The notes beneath the pieces were generated by a model. That model did no database searches. It was not told where the DNA came from and saw only the letters and a list, made by a program, of their open reading frames with translations. From Theionarchaea archaeon (GTDB taxonomy: Archaea > Methanobacteriota_B > Thermococci > Methanofastidiosales > SZ-28-30): 64,000 nt of DNA. The DNA lies in NCBI GenBank assembly GCA_018992685.1, contig JACVGT010000021.1:62001-126000 (forward strand), given 5' to 3'. A program made the position numbers and the translations under genes. Shown one piece after another: positions 38,723 to 48,710 of the stretch (positions are counted from its first letter, which is position 1; each line of letters begins with the position of its first letter).

Positions 38723-40465
38723 ATGGGTACAATTATCAAGGTGTCTGGACCCGTGGTGGTGGCAGAGAAGATGGAAAATGCCCGAATGTACGATGTGTGC
38801 AGGGTGGCAGACGAGCGGCTGATTGGTGAAATCATTGAGCTGCGAGGCGATAAAGCCACCATTCAAGTATATGAAGAGACAGCAGGATTAGGCCCGGGCG
38901 ATCCCGTTGAATCCACAGGGAAACCATTGAGTGTGGAACTGGGTCCGGGAATGATTGAGTCAATTTATGATGGAATACAGAGACCTCTGGATGTGATCAG
39001 GGATAGAATTGGACCCCACATCAAGAGAGGAATTGAGCAACCTGGTATTGACAGGAAAAAGAAGTGGGAGTTCCAGCCCTTGCTGAAAAAAGGGCAGAAA
39101 GTCGTGAGTGGAGATATCCTGGGCGTTGTGCAGGAAGGCCCCCTGGTGAGCCACCGGATTCTGATTCCCATAGGCTCAGAGGGAGAGATCGAAGAGATCT
39201 TTTCTGGAACCTTTACGGTGGAGGAAACTGTTGCCACCCTTGATGGCACGGATATTTCTATGCTTCAGAAATGGCCTGTTCGAAAGGGGAGACCATACAA
39301 GGAGAAGCTGCCACCGTCCAGCCCACTGGTGACGGGGCAGCGCATTGTGGATACCTTCTTTCCCATGGCCAAGGGCGGGACTGCGTGCTGTCCGGGACCG
39401 TTTGGATCGGGAAAGACCGTGACACAGCACCAACTGGCGAAATGGGCAGAGGCAGATATCATATTCTTTGTAGGATGCGGAGAACGCGGTAATGAAATGG
39501 CAGAAGTGCTACGGGAATTCCCCGGGCTGCAGGATCCCAAGAGTGGGGAACCGCTGATGAAGAGAACTGTCTTGGTGGCCAATACTTCAGACATGCCCGT
39601 GGCAGCACGGGAAGCTTCCATTTACACGGGAATTACACTGGCAGAGTATTTCAGAGATATGGGGTATTCAGTGGCCTTGATGGCAGATTCCACATCCAGG
39701 TGGGCTGAAGCACTGCGAGAGATATCAGGGCGGCTGGAAGAAATGCCAGGTGAAGAGGGGTACCCCGCATATCTGGCGTCCCGGCTGGCTGAATTCTATG
39801 AACGTGCAGGCAAGGTGGTTACCTTGGGGTCTGAGTACAGGGAAGGGTCATTGTCTGTAATTGGAGCAGTTTCTCCTCCCGGTGGGGACTTTTCAGAGCC
39901 TGTGACCCAGGCCACTCTGAGAATCACCAAGGTGTTCTGGGGCCTGGATGCACGACTGGCCTTTGCCAGACACTTCCCGGCCATCGACTGGCTACAGAGT
40001 TATTCACTGTATCTGGACGATGTGAAAGACTGGTGGACTGAAAATGTTTCCGGGAACTGGAGAAGCTACCGGGATGAAGCCATGCGTATCCTGCAGGAAG
40101 AAGCGGAATTGGAAGAGATTGTACGGCTGGTAGGAGTTGAAGCCCTGTCCAACAGAGACCGATTGTTGTTGGAGACTGCAAAATCTCTGCGAGAAGATTT
40201 CCTTCACCAGAATGCGTACCATGAGATTGATACGTATACGTCTTCTGAAAAGCAGTTCACCATGCTGGAACTCATCCTTGATCTCCATCACTGGGGCCTG
40301 GATGCACTGGGCAGGGGTGCACCCATTAAGCCGATACTGGAATTGAAAGAAAGGGAAGATATCGCCAAACTCAAGTTCGTTTCAGAAGAGGAATTTCCCA
40401 AGGCACTGGAGGGGTTGAGGGAGCGAATACGAACTGCAGTGCAGTCCATGAAGGGAGGAGATTGA
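38723..40465 (+). CDS. atpA: A/V-type ATPase catalytic subunit A
   Basis: 580 residues, ATP-hydrolysing or synthesising head subunit. P-loop GPFGSGKT near residue 230, the A-type non-homologous insert (about 105-190), catalytic-glutamate region GCGERGNEM and [30 protein letters not shown] at 38711-38716 is spaced correctly for ATG 38723 rather than 38717. No intein. Confidence 0.97.
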   Translation: MGTIIKVSGPVVVAEKMENARMYDVCRVADERLIGEIIELRGDKATIQVYEETAGLGPGDPVESTGKPLSVELGPGMIESIYDGIQRPLDVIRDRIGPHIKRGIEQPGIDRKKKWEFQPLLKKGQKVVSGDILGVVQEGPLVSHRILIPIGSEGEIEEIFSGTFTVEETVATLDGTDISMLQKWPVRKGRPYKEKLPPSSPLVTGQRIVDTFFPMAKGGTACCPGPFGSGKTVTQHQLAKWAEADIIFFVGCGERGNEMAEVLREFPGLQDPKSGEPLMKRTVLVANTSDMPVAAREASIYTGITLAEYFRDMGYSVALMADSTSRWAEALREISGRLEEMPGEEGYPAYLASRLAEFYERAGKVVTLGSEYREGSLSVIGAVSPPGGDFSEPVTQATLRITKVFWGLDARLAFARHFPAIDWLQSYSLYLDDVKDWWTENVSGNWRSYRDEAMRILQEEAELEEIVRLVGVEALSNRDRLLLETAKSLREDFLHQNAYHEIDTYTSSEKQFTMLELILDLHHWGLDALGRGAPIKPILELKEREDIAKLKFVSEEEFPKALEGLRERIRTAVQSMKGGD

Positions 40466-41878
40466 ATGCCCAAAGAATACAGGACCATTTCTGAGATAGC
40501 AGGCCCCCTGATGGTAGTAGAAAAGATCGAAGGAGTGAAATACGGAGAACTTGTGGAAATCGAGCTTGCTTCTGGAGAAAAGAGAAGAGGCCGTGTCTTG
40601 GAAGTGGAAGTAGGCAAGGCTCTGGTGCAGATTTTTGAAGGTTCTTCAGAGCTTGATGTGAATCAGACCAAGGTGCGTTTCCTGGGCAAGGGAATTGAAC
40701 TGGCTGTATCCCAGGACATGCTGGGTCGAGTGTTTTCGGGATTGGGTGAACCAATAGATAAGGGTCCCAGAATTATCCCTGAAGATCGTCTGGACATTTC
40801 AGGAAGCCCGATCAACCCATATGCTCGCGATTATCCTATAGACTTTATTCAAACTGGTATATCTGCTATTGATGGAATGAATTCTCTGGTGCGGGGACAG
40901 AAGCTTCCCATTTTCTCCGGATCAGGACTGCCCCATGCTGCCATTGCTGCACAGATTGCCAGGCAATCCAGAGTGCTCAAGACAGAAGAAGAATTCGCTG
41001 TGGTCTTTGGAGCAATGGGAGTCACCTTTGAAGAAGCCAATTACTTCATTTCCGACTTCAGACAGACGGGAGCCATTGAACGGTCGGTAGTGTTCATTAA
41101 TCTGGCAGATGACCCGGCTGTGGAGAGAATATCGACTCCCCGGATGGCTTTAACTGCAGCAGAATACCTGGCATTTACCCTGGACATGCACGTTCTGGTC
41201 ATTCTGACTGACATGACCAACTACTGTGAGGCACTGCGGGAGATCTCTGCTGCCAGGATGGAAGTCCCGGGAAGAAGAGGGTATCCCGGGTACATGTACA
41301 CTGATCTGGCCACCATCTATGAGAGAGCGGGTAGGATAAAGGGCAAGAAGGGTTCAATAACGTCATTTCCTATTCTGTCCATGCCCGAAGACGACATAAC
41401 TCACCCCATACCAGATCTTACGGGGTACATAACAGAAGGGCAGATTTTCCTCAGCAGGGAACTGCACAGGAAAGGTATCTACCCCCCTATTGACGTGCTT
41501 CCTTCATTATCTCGTCTGAAAGACCTGGGTATCGGTGTTGTCAAGGAAACAGGGGAACTAAGAACAAGAGAAGATCACCCGGATGTTTTGAACCAGTTGT
41601 ATGCTGCCTATGCCAGAGGAAAGGAAGCACGAGAACTGGCAGTCATCTTGGGTGAAGCAGCCCTGACTGACGTTGACAAGAAGTTCCTGGGATTCGCAGA
41701 CCAATTTGAGCAGAAGTTTGTGGCCCAGGGCGACCATGAGAACAGGACTATCGAACAGACCCTGGACATCGGCTGGGATCTCCTGACCACCCTCCCAGAA
41801 GGGGAACTGAAACGTATCAGGCCAGAATACATTGAGAAATATCTGAGACCACGGAAGACATCCGGAGAAGGAGCATAA
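40466..41878 (+). CDS. atpB: A/V-type ATPase regulatory subunit B
   Basis: 470 residues, non-catalytic nucleotide-binding head subunit. The P-loop is degenerate ([17 protein letters not shown]) as usual for [17 protein letters not shown] and [13 protein letters not shown] are characteristic. AGGGAGGAG precedes the ATG. Immediately follows subunit A. Confidence 0.97.
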   Translation: MPKEYRTISEIAGPLMVVEKIEGVKYGELVEIELASGEKRRGRVLEVEVGKALVQIFEGSSELDVNQTKVRFLGKGIELAVSQDMLGRVFSGLGEPIDKGPRIIPEDRLDISGSPINPYARDYPIDFIQTGISAIDGMNSLVRGQKLPIFSGSGLPHAAIAAQIARQSRVLKTEEEFAVVFGAMGVTFEEANYFISDFRQTGAIERSVVFINLADDPAVERISTPRMALTAAEYLAFTLDMHVLVILTDMTNYCEALREISAARMEVPGRRGYPGYMYTDLATIYERAGRIKGKKGSITSFPILSMPEDDITHPIPDLTGYITEGQIFLSRELHRKGIYPPIDVLPSLSRLKDLGIGVVKETGELRTREDHPDVLNQLYAAYARGKEARELAVILGEAALTDVDKKFLGFADQFEQKFVAQGDHENRTIEQTLDIGWDLLTTLPEGELKRIRPEYIEKYLRPRKTSGEGA

Positions 41879-41880
41879 CC

Positions 41881-42498
41881 ATGGCAAAGGTCAATGCAAC
41901 TCGAATGGAACTACTGAAACTGAAAAAACGGGTCAAACTGGCTAAGAGAGGACATAAATTGCTGAAAGATAAACGAGATGAGCTCATGAAGCAATTCCTC
42001 TCTCTTATTCACAGGAACCGGGAACTGCGAGAGGAGATTGAACGGGAAATCGCAGTAGTGTACCGCACCTTTATGTCGGCTCGCTCACTGATGTCCCCCG
42101 AAATGCTGGAAGAGGCTCTCATGCTTCCTAAGGCGCGCCTGCACGTGGATGTTGGAACCAGATTGATCATGAGTGTCCAGGTTCCCCAGATCGTGGTATC
42201 ACAGAAAGGGGAAGGCATCCTCTCTTATGGCCTGTACAATGTCCCCTCCGAGCTCGATGAGTCGCTGGAGGCACTCCAAGACCTAATGCCCAAGTTGATC
42301 CAGCTGGCCGAGATGGAAAAATCGCTGGAGCTTCTGGCAGCAGAAATCGAGAAGACCAGGAGACGGGTGAATGCACTTGAATATGTGTTGATCCCCGAGC
42401 TGGAAAGTACTGCCAGATTCATTGAGATGAAACTCGACGAGATGGAACGTTCAGCTCTGACGACCCTCATGAGTATCACGGGAAAACTGAGAGAGTGA
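41881..42498 (+). CDS. atpD: A/V-type ATPase subunit D
   Basis: 205 residues, central rotor shaft made of two long antiparallel helices; start NATRMELLKLKKRVKLAKRGHKLLKDKRDEL and end RRVNALEYVLIPELESTARFIEMKLDEMER are family signatures. Last gene of the ATPase operon; SD AAGGAG upstream. Confidence 0.95.
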   Translation: MAKVNATRMELLKLKKRVKLAKRGHKLLKDKRDELMKQFLSLIHRNRELREEIEREIAVVYRTFMSARSLMSPEMLEEALMLPKARLHVDVGTRLIMSVQVPQIVVSQKGEGILSYGLYNVPSELDESLEALQDLMPKLIQLAEMEKSLELLAAEIEKTRRRVNALEYVLIPELESTARFIEMKLDEMERSALTTLMSITGKLRE

Positions 42499-42543
42499 GG
42501 GAGGATTGTAGATGAGTTCTCTTTCTCGCACATGACACGAACA

Positions 42544-42551
42544 CTTTTATT
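42544..42551 (+). promoter_or_regulatory. TATA box of PhoU-like gene
   Basis: CTTTTATT is centred about 26 bases before ATG 42573, showing that this gene is a separate leaderless unit after the ATPase operon. Confidence 0.5.
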
Positions 42552-42572
42552 CTTGTGCTTCCCTTGAAGTGC

Positions 42573-43529
42573 ATGGAGATCCGCAAGCTGCAGTGCACTG
42601 GAGGCGGCACCTACATTCTGTCATTGCCCAAGAAGTGGATAGAGAAGTATTCTTTACAGAAAGGGGACAGTTTCGGCTTATTTGAACAGGAAAACGGATT
42701 ATTCATAACTCCAAAATTTGAAGAAAGAAAGGAGAAGCAGGTGGAGATCACCGCGGACGAATTTGTAGCCAGAAAAATTATGACGTCCTACACGTATGGG
42801 TATTCCTCCCTTTCCATTACTGGTAACCTGACCAATGAAGTCAGGTCTCAGATTCGAAAGACGGTGGATACCTTGCTGGGATATGAGATAATTGATGAGA
42901 AAGAGAACGCCATATTCGTCCAGGACTTGCTGAACCCCTCAGAACTTACCACTGAGAAAGCTCTCAAGAGAGAGTATTTTCTGGCTTCCAGCATGCATAA
43001 AGACCTCAACAGAGCCATATCTTCTCAGAGGTTTGGAATGGCAAATGATATCATCACCCGGGATTCCGAAGTGGACAAGCTATATTTTCTGATTGTGAGG
43101 CAGCTGAGGTCAGCTCTCCAGAATACAGGGTTTGCAGAGAAGGTGGGTGTCTCCCCCTTGGAATGCCTGGATGTCCGCATTGTTGCCAAGAACGTGGAGG
43201 AGATAGGGGATTCGGCTGAGACTGCATCCCGCAACCTCCTTGAAATTGACTCAATGCCAGAAGACATTGCAGAGGATATGGTCAGCTTCAGTGAGCTTGC
43301 CTTCTTGATGCACGAGACAGCATTTAGGGCCTTCCTGGATGCAGACAGGGCAAAGGCGAACCTCGTCATTGAGAAACTTGACGAAGCGGTGTCACGGAAA
43401 GAGGAACTCGATGAGAGAATTCTGAAGGCTGAACAGGCAGTGCTTCTGGGAAATATTGTAGAGAATATCGAGATTATCTGCGAAAAGGGAAGTGATGTGG
43501 CAGACCTGGTGTTCACTCCAGAGGACTGA
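42573..43529 (+). CDS. PhoU-like regulator with N-terminal AbrB/SpoVT DNA-binding domain
   Basis: 318 residues. The first 50 residues form a swapped-hairpin AbrB domain (IRKLQCTGGGTYILSLPKKWIEKYSLQKGDSF); the rest is a PhoU-type helical bundle with two repeats (VDKLYFLIVRQLRSAL, EIGDSAETASRNLLEI). Archaeal proteins of this build are thought to regulate phosphate uptake, but no pst genes are nearby. ATG 42573 fits the TATA box; the frame is open to GTG 42555. Confidence 0.87.
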   Translation: MEIRKLQCTGGGTYILSLPKKWIEKYSLQKGDSFGLFEQENGLFITPKFEERKEKQVEITADEFVARKIMTSYTYGYSSLSITGNLTNEVRSQIRKTVDTLLGYEIIDEKENAIFVQDLLNPSELTTEKALKREYFLASSMHKDLNRAISSQRFGMANDIITRDSEVDKLYFLIVRQLRSALQNTGFAEKVGVSPLECLDVRIVAKNVEEIGDSAETASRNLLEIDSMPEDIAEDMVSFSELAFLMHETAFRAFLDADRAKANLVIEKLDEAVSRKEELDERILKAEQAVLLGNIVENIEIICEKGSDVADLVFTPED

Positions 43530-43559
43530 CTCATAAGATATAAAGAAAAGAGAAGAATA

Positions 43560-45209
43560 TTACAAGATATCCAGTGCGCGAGACAATACGTGACTTCCTC
43601 TGTAATCAGGAAGCAGCATGGGTGCTCTCCTGTCTGTCTCTACTCCGGCATTCTGCAAAGCTTCTTCGTATTTCCGTACATGATCCAAACTCAATTTGCC
43701 TAGTGCCACTTTCTTCACATATTCTGCTGCATTGATGCCAGCTCGTCTCCCGAAGACATTGTAGTCCAGAAGCGAATTGCCCATCAGCCTGTTCTTTCCA
43801 TGGACTCCACCTTCAACCTCTCCGCCTGCGAACAACCCAGGGACAGACGTTTCCGCCTTATCGGTTATCTCCACACCGCCGTTCTGATAGTGAAGCGTGG
43901 GAAAGACCAGGATGGGGTCCTGGGTCATATCAATGCCAAACCGTTCAAACATCCGCACCATGGCCGCTAGGTTCTTTCTGATAGTACCCTCCCCCTTTAG
44001 ATCATCGATCATGGGAGAATCCAGCCACACACCTTTCATTCCCGTGGGAGTGGTAAGCCCATTGTCCCTCCCATAGCATTCTCGAATGAAGTTTGCAGAT
44101 TCTACATCTCTGGGCTCCAGCGGGTACACAAAGAGTTCACCATCCTTGTTCACCGGTTGGGCACCCAACCCCCTTACCTTCTCTGTCACCAGTAGTCCCA
44201 CAATTTGCTCAGGGTACGCGGCTCCCGTGGGATGATACTGCACAGAGTCGAGGTCAATGAGATTGGCACCTACATGATAGGCCATAACAAGCCCGTCCGC
44301 CGTCGCTCCATAGTGGTTGGTGGTGGCAAATCCCTGGATGTGTAACCGCCCAAATCCACCGGTGGCCAGAATCACAGCCTTTGCCCTTACCACGTAGTAC
44401 TGATCTGTCTCCATGTTGAAAAGAACAGCTCCTGCAATCCTGCCCTGATCATCCTTTAACAACTCCACAGCAGGAGAGAATTCCAGTACAGGGACTCCAA
44501 TGTTCCGGGCTTCATCCCTGACTGTCCGCATGATCTCCATCCCCGTATAGTCCCTGGCAGAGTGCATCCTCTTTCTAGAGGTCCCCCCTCCGCTGAGCTC
44601 CATCATCACTCCTTTGTCATCTTTATCATACATGACTCCCAGTTCCTCATGCCACTTTATGATTCTGGGCGCATCCATGGTCAACGCTCTTACCAGTTCG
44701 GGCTTGTTGGTGAAATGCCCTCCTCCAATAGCATCCAGATAATGGCGAGGAGGACTATCTTCCGGTCGATCTGCAGCCTGAATTCCACCCTGGGCCATCA
44801 TGGAGTTGGAGTCACCATGTCGCAGTTTGGTGGTTATGAGCATCCTGTCCACAGGTATCCCTGCATAGTGGGCCCAGAGAGCAGCAACAGTGCCTGCACC
44901 TCCACCACCGATGATGAGAATGTCACAATCATGATCGACCTTGGACAGATCAACATCATCAGGATCTATCAGCGGGTGGGCTTCAAGCAAATCTGCCACC
45001 TCATGAGGCAGGCGCTGCCCCTTGCTTGGTCCAATCTTCAGGTCTCGCTTCGCTTCCGGCTTGTAATCCGGGTGGTATTCGTTGAGAATCTGTTCCCTCT
45101 CCTCCAGGGTCATGGCCTTAAATGTGGCTTTCAGTCTCTGAGGGCGGGTTTTCTCCACTTTTTCTATTGATTCTCGCATGTAGTCTGGATAACCTCTGAT
45201 TATTTCCAT
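43560..45209 (-). CDS. Fumarate reductase/succinate dehydrogenase-type flavoprotein
   Basis: 549 residues. About 95 N-terminal residues with no flavin motif precede the FAD domain (ILIIGGGGAGTVAALWA). Substrate-site elements are present: VRGLGAQPVN, FPTLHYQNGG and GKNRLMGNSLLDYNVFGRRAG. The histidine that carries covalent FAD in respiratory enzymes (SHT before AAQGGI) is replaced by Asn (DSNSMMAQGGI), so flavin is probably bound non-covalently. The C-terminal helical domain is shorter than in SdhA. Last gene of the HdrC-HdrB-FrdB-FrdA operon; no membrane anchor subunit is present. A thiol:fumarate reductase-like role is plausible. Confidence 0.87.
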   Translation of the reverse strand: MEIIRGYPDYMRESIEKVEKTRPQRLKATFKAMTLEEREQILNEYHPDYKPEAKRDLKIGPSKGQRLPHEVADLLEAHPLIDPDDVDLSKVDHDCDILIIGGGGAGTVAALWAHYAGIPVDRMLITTKLRHGDSNSMMAQGGIQAADRPEDSPPRHYLDAIGGGHFTNKPELVRALTMDAPRIIKWHEELGVMYDKDDKGVMMELSGGGTSRKRMHSARDYTGMEIMRTVRDEARNIGVPVLEFSPAVELLKDDQGRIAGAVLFNMETDQYYVVRAKAVILATGGFGRLHIQGFATTNHYGATADGLVMAYHVGANLIDLDSVQYHPTGAAYPEQIVGLLVTEKVRGLGAQPVNKDGELFVYPLEPRDVESANFIRECYGRDNGLTTPTGMKGVWLDSPMIDDLKGEGTIRKNLAAMVRMFERFGIDMTQDPILVFPTLHYQNGGVEITDKAETSVPGLFAGGEVEGGVHGKNRLMGNSLLDYNVFGRRAGINAAEYVKKVALGKLSLDHVRKYEEALQNAGVETDRRAPMLLPDYRGSHVLSRALDIL

Positions 45210-45218
45210 GAATATCCC

Positions 45219-45908
45219 TCACTTCTCAATATCCCTCTCTATGTATGATTTCTTCAACTGGTCCAGGTCCATGGTGGTAAGGTTCTCCATTTCCTGATCG
45301 AACACTCCAGCTTCGATTTCGTCATTCCGCTCCTTCAGATGCAGTGACTTGGGCAGGATGAACTTCCCGTACAATCGCCGGGCCAGCTGACCCACGTGAT
45401 AATGGACAATATCTGCCGGACATCGTGCTGCACACAGCCCACACTGCAGACAGTCAAATGACAGTTCAGCTGCCTGTTCAATATCTCCTCGTAATGATGC
45501 CTGGATGTAGTCCATGACCTGCAAATCCTGTGGACACGCTTTAGTACAGGTATTGCAGCTGACACATCGTGCAATTTCGGGGTACAACGATACAATGATG
45601 TTGGGTCCAGAAGCAAGTTCTTCAAGTTCATATTCTGCCTTGTTGGCAGGAACAAAAGGCAGTTCTGTCAAATACATGCCGTCCTCTGCAGGAGTCTGGC
45701 AGGCTAAAGCCGTCTTGAATTTGTATTCATCTTTTTTTCGGAATATTGTTCCACAAGCCCCACAGAACCCAGCTCTACATCCTGCTCCTCTGATGAACCG
45801 GTATCCTGCGTATTCCATGGCCTTCATGATGGTCAGTCCTTCAGGAACGTCATATTCCTTACCCATGATGTAGACTTTGATCATTCTGGTCTTGATAGTA
45901 TCTGTCAT
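45219..45908 (-). CDS. Fumarate reductase-type iron-sulfur subunit
   Basis: 229 residues. An N-terminal [2Fe-2S] ferredoxin domain (CRAGFCGACG, then a later Cys in ALACQT) is followed by two complete 4Fe-4S motifs, CVSCNTCTKACP and CLQCGLCAARCP. It differs from respiratory SdhB, where one cluster is 3Fe-4S. Passes electrons between the CCG-domain protein and the flavoprotein. Nine bases before the flavoprotein gene. Confidence 0.88.
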   Translation of the reverse strand: MTDTIKTRMIKVYIMGKEYDVPEGLTIMKAMEYAGYRFIRGAGCRAGFCGACGTIFRKKDEYKFKTALACQTPAEDGMYLTELPFVPANKAEYELEELASGPNIIVSLYPEIARCVSCNTCTKACPQDLQVMDYIQASLRGDIEQAAELSFDCLQCGLCAARCPADIVHYHVGQLARRLYGKFILPKSLHLKERNDEIEAGVFDQEMENLTTMDLDQLKKSYIERDIEK

Positions 45909-45912
45909 ACAA

Positions 45913-46770
45913 TCACCTTAACAGTCCTTTCTCTTTCAATAACGGTTTGGGATCAACATAGTGTTGATCAAATTCGAGGGCATCGAAGAGCCCCAATGAT
46001 ATAGCCAGTAACTGGGAGAAATACAGAATTGGCATGGGTGCCAGTTCCTGTTCCAGGTCTTTCTGCCTGAAGTCTAGATTGAATTCACACAGAGGACAGG
46101 ATAGAACCACAGCTTCTGCACCTCTCTTGCGGGCAGAACTGAGAATGTGGTATGTTTTCTCGCATACAACCTCTTTATGATTTACCGTGTGATAACTTCC
46201 ACAGCATTCAAGCTTATACGGATAGTCCACAACAGTAGCCCCCAGGGAGGTAAGAAGTTCTGCCATCACCGTAGGTCTTTCCGGGTTGTCGATGGAGATC
46301 TCCTCAGGTCGCAGCAATAAGCAGCCATAATAGGGTACAACAGTCAATCCTTTGAGGGGGTTCTTTACGGGGAGAGAATCGAATCCCATCTCCTTCAATA
46401 CTGTCAAATAATGAACCACCGTCACTCCGCCTGTGTAGTCTTCCTCCTGGTCCATGAACGAGTTCATCTTTTCAAGCTTCTCAGGGTCACTCTTCACCAG
46501 TTGATTTGCCTGCTCCAGGGTATTGTAGCACATGGAGCACAGTGTCGTCACTCTGTCATACCCCATGTCCTGGACTCTGATCAAGTTTCGTATCGGTGCC
46601 AACTGGTGCATGAGATCATCACTGGCCAGTGAATAGACTGTGCCACAGCAGTTCCAGCGGGGCATCTCGATGAGTTCAATACCCACTGCTTCTGAAACTG
46701 CCTTTGTGGTGTCCTCGAAAGGTTTGGCCGTTGTTTTCAAGGTACACCCTGGATAATACGGAATCTTCAC
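45913..46770 (-). CDS. Heterodisulfide reductase subunit B-like protein (two CCG domains)
   Basis: 285 residues with two cysteine-rich CCG domains: first WNCCGTVYS and LCSMC, second YYGCLL, LECCGSYH and LSCPLC. In HdrB such domains bind the noncubane 4Fe-4S clusters that cleave CoM-S-S-CoB. The same domain forms the C-terminal half of thiol:fumarate reductase TfrB. The thiol substrate in this organism is unknown. Confidence 0.88.
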   Translation of the reverse strand: MKIPYYPGCTLKTTAKPFEDTTKAVSEAVGIELIEMPRWNCCGTVYSLASDDLMHQLAPIRNLIRVQDMGYDRVTTLCSMCYNTLEQANQLVKSDPEKLEKMNSFMDQEEDYTGGVTVVHYLTVLKEMGFDSLPVKNPLKGLTVVPYYGCLLLRPEEISIDNPERPTVMAELLTSLGATVVDYPYKLECCGSYHTVNHKEVVCEKTYHILSSARKRGAEAVVLSCPLCEFNLDFRQKDLEQELAPMPILYFSQLLAISLGLFDALEFDQHYVDPKPLLKEKGLLR

Positions 46771-46774
46771 GAAA

Positions 46775-47179
46775 TCACCCTGTATACTTTCTGAAGTTTG
46801 ACACCAAAGCTACCGGAGGAAGTTCCTTCAGATCTTCCTTGGAAATCTCAGATATTCTGATGTGATCAACGTTCTCTCGAAGAACAAGCAAGCGTAGTGC
46901 TTCCATGACTCTTGTCAAGTCCACATCCTTGGGACACCTGGTGGCACACTGGAAACATGATGCACACAACCAGATGGTCTTGGACTCCAACACGTTCCAG
47001 TCGTTGGCCTGGACCAACTCGATGACTTGATGAGGGCGAACATCCATAAGAGTTCCTACAGGGCATCCTGCGGAGCACTTACCACATTTATGACAAGAAA
47101 AGATCTTCTCTCCACTCAATTCCTCTGCTTTTTCAAGGAGAGTCGTTTCCTTGGATATTTTCGGGATCATATGACTCAT
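46775..47179 (-). CDS. Heterodisulfide reductase subunit C-like ferredoxin
   Basis: 134 residues with two 4Fe-4S motifs, CHKCGKCSAGCP and CASCFQCATRCP, in the arrangement of HdrC. First gene of the operon, four bases before the HdrB-like gene. Start is ATG 47179 or the second Met at 47170; a TATA box near 47213 suggests a short leader. Confidence 0.88.
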   Translation of the reverse strand: MSHMIPKISKETTLLEKAEELSGEKIFSCHKCGKCSAGCPVGTLMDVRPHQVIELVQANDWNVLESKTIWLCASCFQCATRCPKDVDLTRVMEALRLLVLRENVDHIRISEISKEDLKELPPVALVSNFRKYTG

Positions 47180-47203
47180 CTCGGCTGTGATGAAGCCTCT
47201 TTA

Positions 47204-47218
47204 CTTATGTATATAAGG
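47204..47218 (-). promoter_or_regulatory. TATA box of Hdr/fumarate-reductase operon
   Basis: Minus-strand CCTTATATACATAAG lies about 34 bases before the first ATG. The rest of 47219-47442 shows no gene or clear repeat. Confidence 0.5.
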
Positions 47219-47442
47219 TTTTCTATATGAGTTTAAAAAGTTTCTGCTGTATAAACCTTAATAAGTAGAGGCAAAGGAATCGGAAAAATCCCGGAGTAAC
47301 TATCTTTCTGGCTGGTCTCAATCCCCCGCTTCAACTAGTGGCACCTGTCACTCGTCTTCTAACGTTCATCCAGTGCCCAGTCTATCCTACTCTTTAACTC
47401 CTGGGTTTCATCCGGCACCTGGCCGCATCTCTGGATACGTGT

Positions 47443-48570
47443 CTACCCGATTACCAGTGAGTCCAATGTCTTGGGGCACGTGGTCAGCGCATTGCCACCC
47501 GTCTTTGTTACCAAGACAGTATCAGAATGCCTGAATCCGCCAAAGCCAGGTATATACACACCAGGCTCATTGCTGATTACCATGTTCTCCTGCAGAACTG
47601 TTGTGTCACCTTCTTCAATCCACGGAGGTTCATGACCTTGTAGTCCAATGCCGTGGCCCATTCTATGTCTGAGATAGCGTTCATATCCTCGTTCTCTGAT
47701 CACTTGAAGGCATTGCTCATTGACATCAGAACATTTCACACCGGCCCTCACCGCTTCTCCACCCTTTTTTTGGGCCTCATACATGACTTCAAACGCTTCT
47801 TTTTGTTCTGGTGCAGGGCTCCCCACAAATCCTGTGCGTTCACTTTCTGCTTGATATCCACCAACAGCGGCTCCGAAGCTCAGAATGATAGACTCACCTT
47901 TTTCCACCTTCTTGCTGGAAGGTAACCCGTGAGGGAGTGCACCATTCTTCCCGGAGCCCACCAGTCCTCCGCACATGCCGCCCTGAACAGGCACAATTTC
48001 CTCCAGTTCTTCAAGCATCCGTTCAGAAACATCCATCCTGGTCCTCTCATTGATTTCGAATTCAGTGACTCCCGGACGTGTATGGTGGACAGCCCGCTCC
48101 ACTGCATAGTCTGCATATTCGGCCGCTTTGGAAATTAGGACAACTTCCTCAGGGGTTTTCACCAATCTCATTTGTGAGATTATGCTGGAAGAACGAATTT
48201 TCAAATCAGAGAGTATTTTATGGGATGATATAGCAAGACTGTCCTCAATGCCCACATTGACCAAGGCCCGCTTCTTTAAGTGTGATTTGATCCATTCGAT
48301 GCGATTGATCTCCCCCGGATAGTCAAAATATGTTTCTACCTCTGTATGTTCGGGGACATGATCCACCTCCAAGAGGGGAATCAACAAGAGGGGTACACCT
48401 TCTCGGGGAATTACTGCTGCCAGAGGTCTTTCTGTCCTCAAGTGAAAGAACCCTGTTGCATAGGCGATATTGGCTGGCTCAAAAAGGAGGAGAGCATCCA
48501 GAGACTGCGTGTCCAGAGTGTCTTGGATTTTGTGGCAGATCTTTTGATAGAATTCGCTGCTCAGCTTCAT
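47443..48570 (-). CDS. M24 'pita-bread' hydrolase, creatinase/prolidase-like, lacking two metal ligands
   Basis: 375 residues: N-terminal creatinase domain (to about 135) and C-terminal pita-bread fold. Of the five metal ligands of M24 aminopeptidases, His306 (RMGHGIG) and Glu335 (SNEPG) remain, but the first Asp is Ser231 (ILSFGA), the second is Glu242 (AESERT) and the final Glu is Ser349 (FRHSD). It resembles metal-free creatinase, which has a comparable ERT segment, more than true Xaa-Pro dipeptidase. ATG 48570 is 26 bases after a TATA box; the frame is open further upstream. Confidence 0.8.
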   Translation of the reverse strand: MKLSSEFYQKICHKIQDTLDTQSLDALLLFEPANIAYATGFFHLRTERPLAAVIPREGVPLLLIPLLEVDHVPEHTEVETYFDYPGEINRIEWIKSHLKKRALVNVGIEDSLAISSHKILSDLKIRSSSIISQMRLVKTPEEVVLISKAAEYADYAVERAVHHTRPGVTEFEINERTRMDVSERMLEELEEIVPVQGGMCGGLVGSGKNGALPHGLPSSKKVEKGESIILSFGAAVGGYQAESERTGFVGSPAPEQKEAFEVMYEAQKKGGEAVRAGVKCSDVNEQCLQVIRERGYERYLRHRMGHGIGLQGHEPPWIEEGDTTVLQENMVISNEPGVYIPGFGGFRHSDTVLVTKTGGNALTTCPKTLDSLVIG

Positions 48571-48590
48571 AAGTTCTCTTTTCCCAATCG

Positions 48591-48600
48591 TGATATATAG
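48591..48600 (-). promoter_or_regulatory. TATA box of M24 gene
   Basis: Minus-strand CTATATATCA is centred 26 bases before ATG 48570 and decides that start over upstream in-frame codons. Confidence 0.55.
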
Positions 48601-48680
48601 GTTGCGGTGGAAGCAGTAACAACCTCTTTGAAGCTGCTTCCGTGACTGCCAGGGAATTCTTACCTGTTCTGCTGCCAAAG

Positions 48681-48689
48681 TTTATAAAG
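48681..48689 (+). promoter_or_regulatory. TATA box of tRNA-Gly
   Basis: TTTATAAAG centred 26 bases before the mature 5' end. Confidence 0.6.
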
Positions 48690-48710
48690 TTAGGTTTCTA
48701 CCCCTCAATG

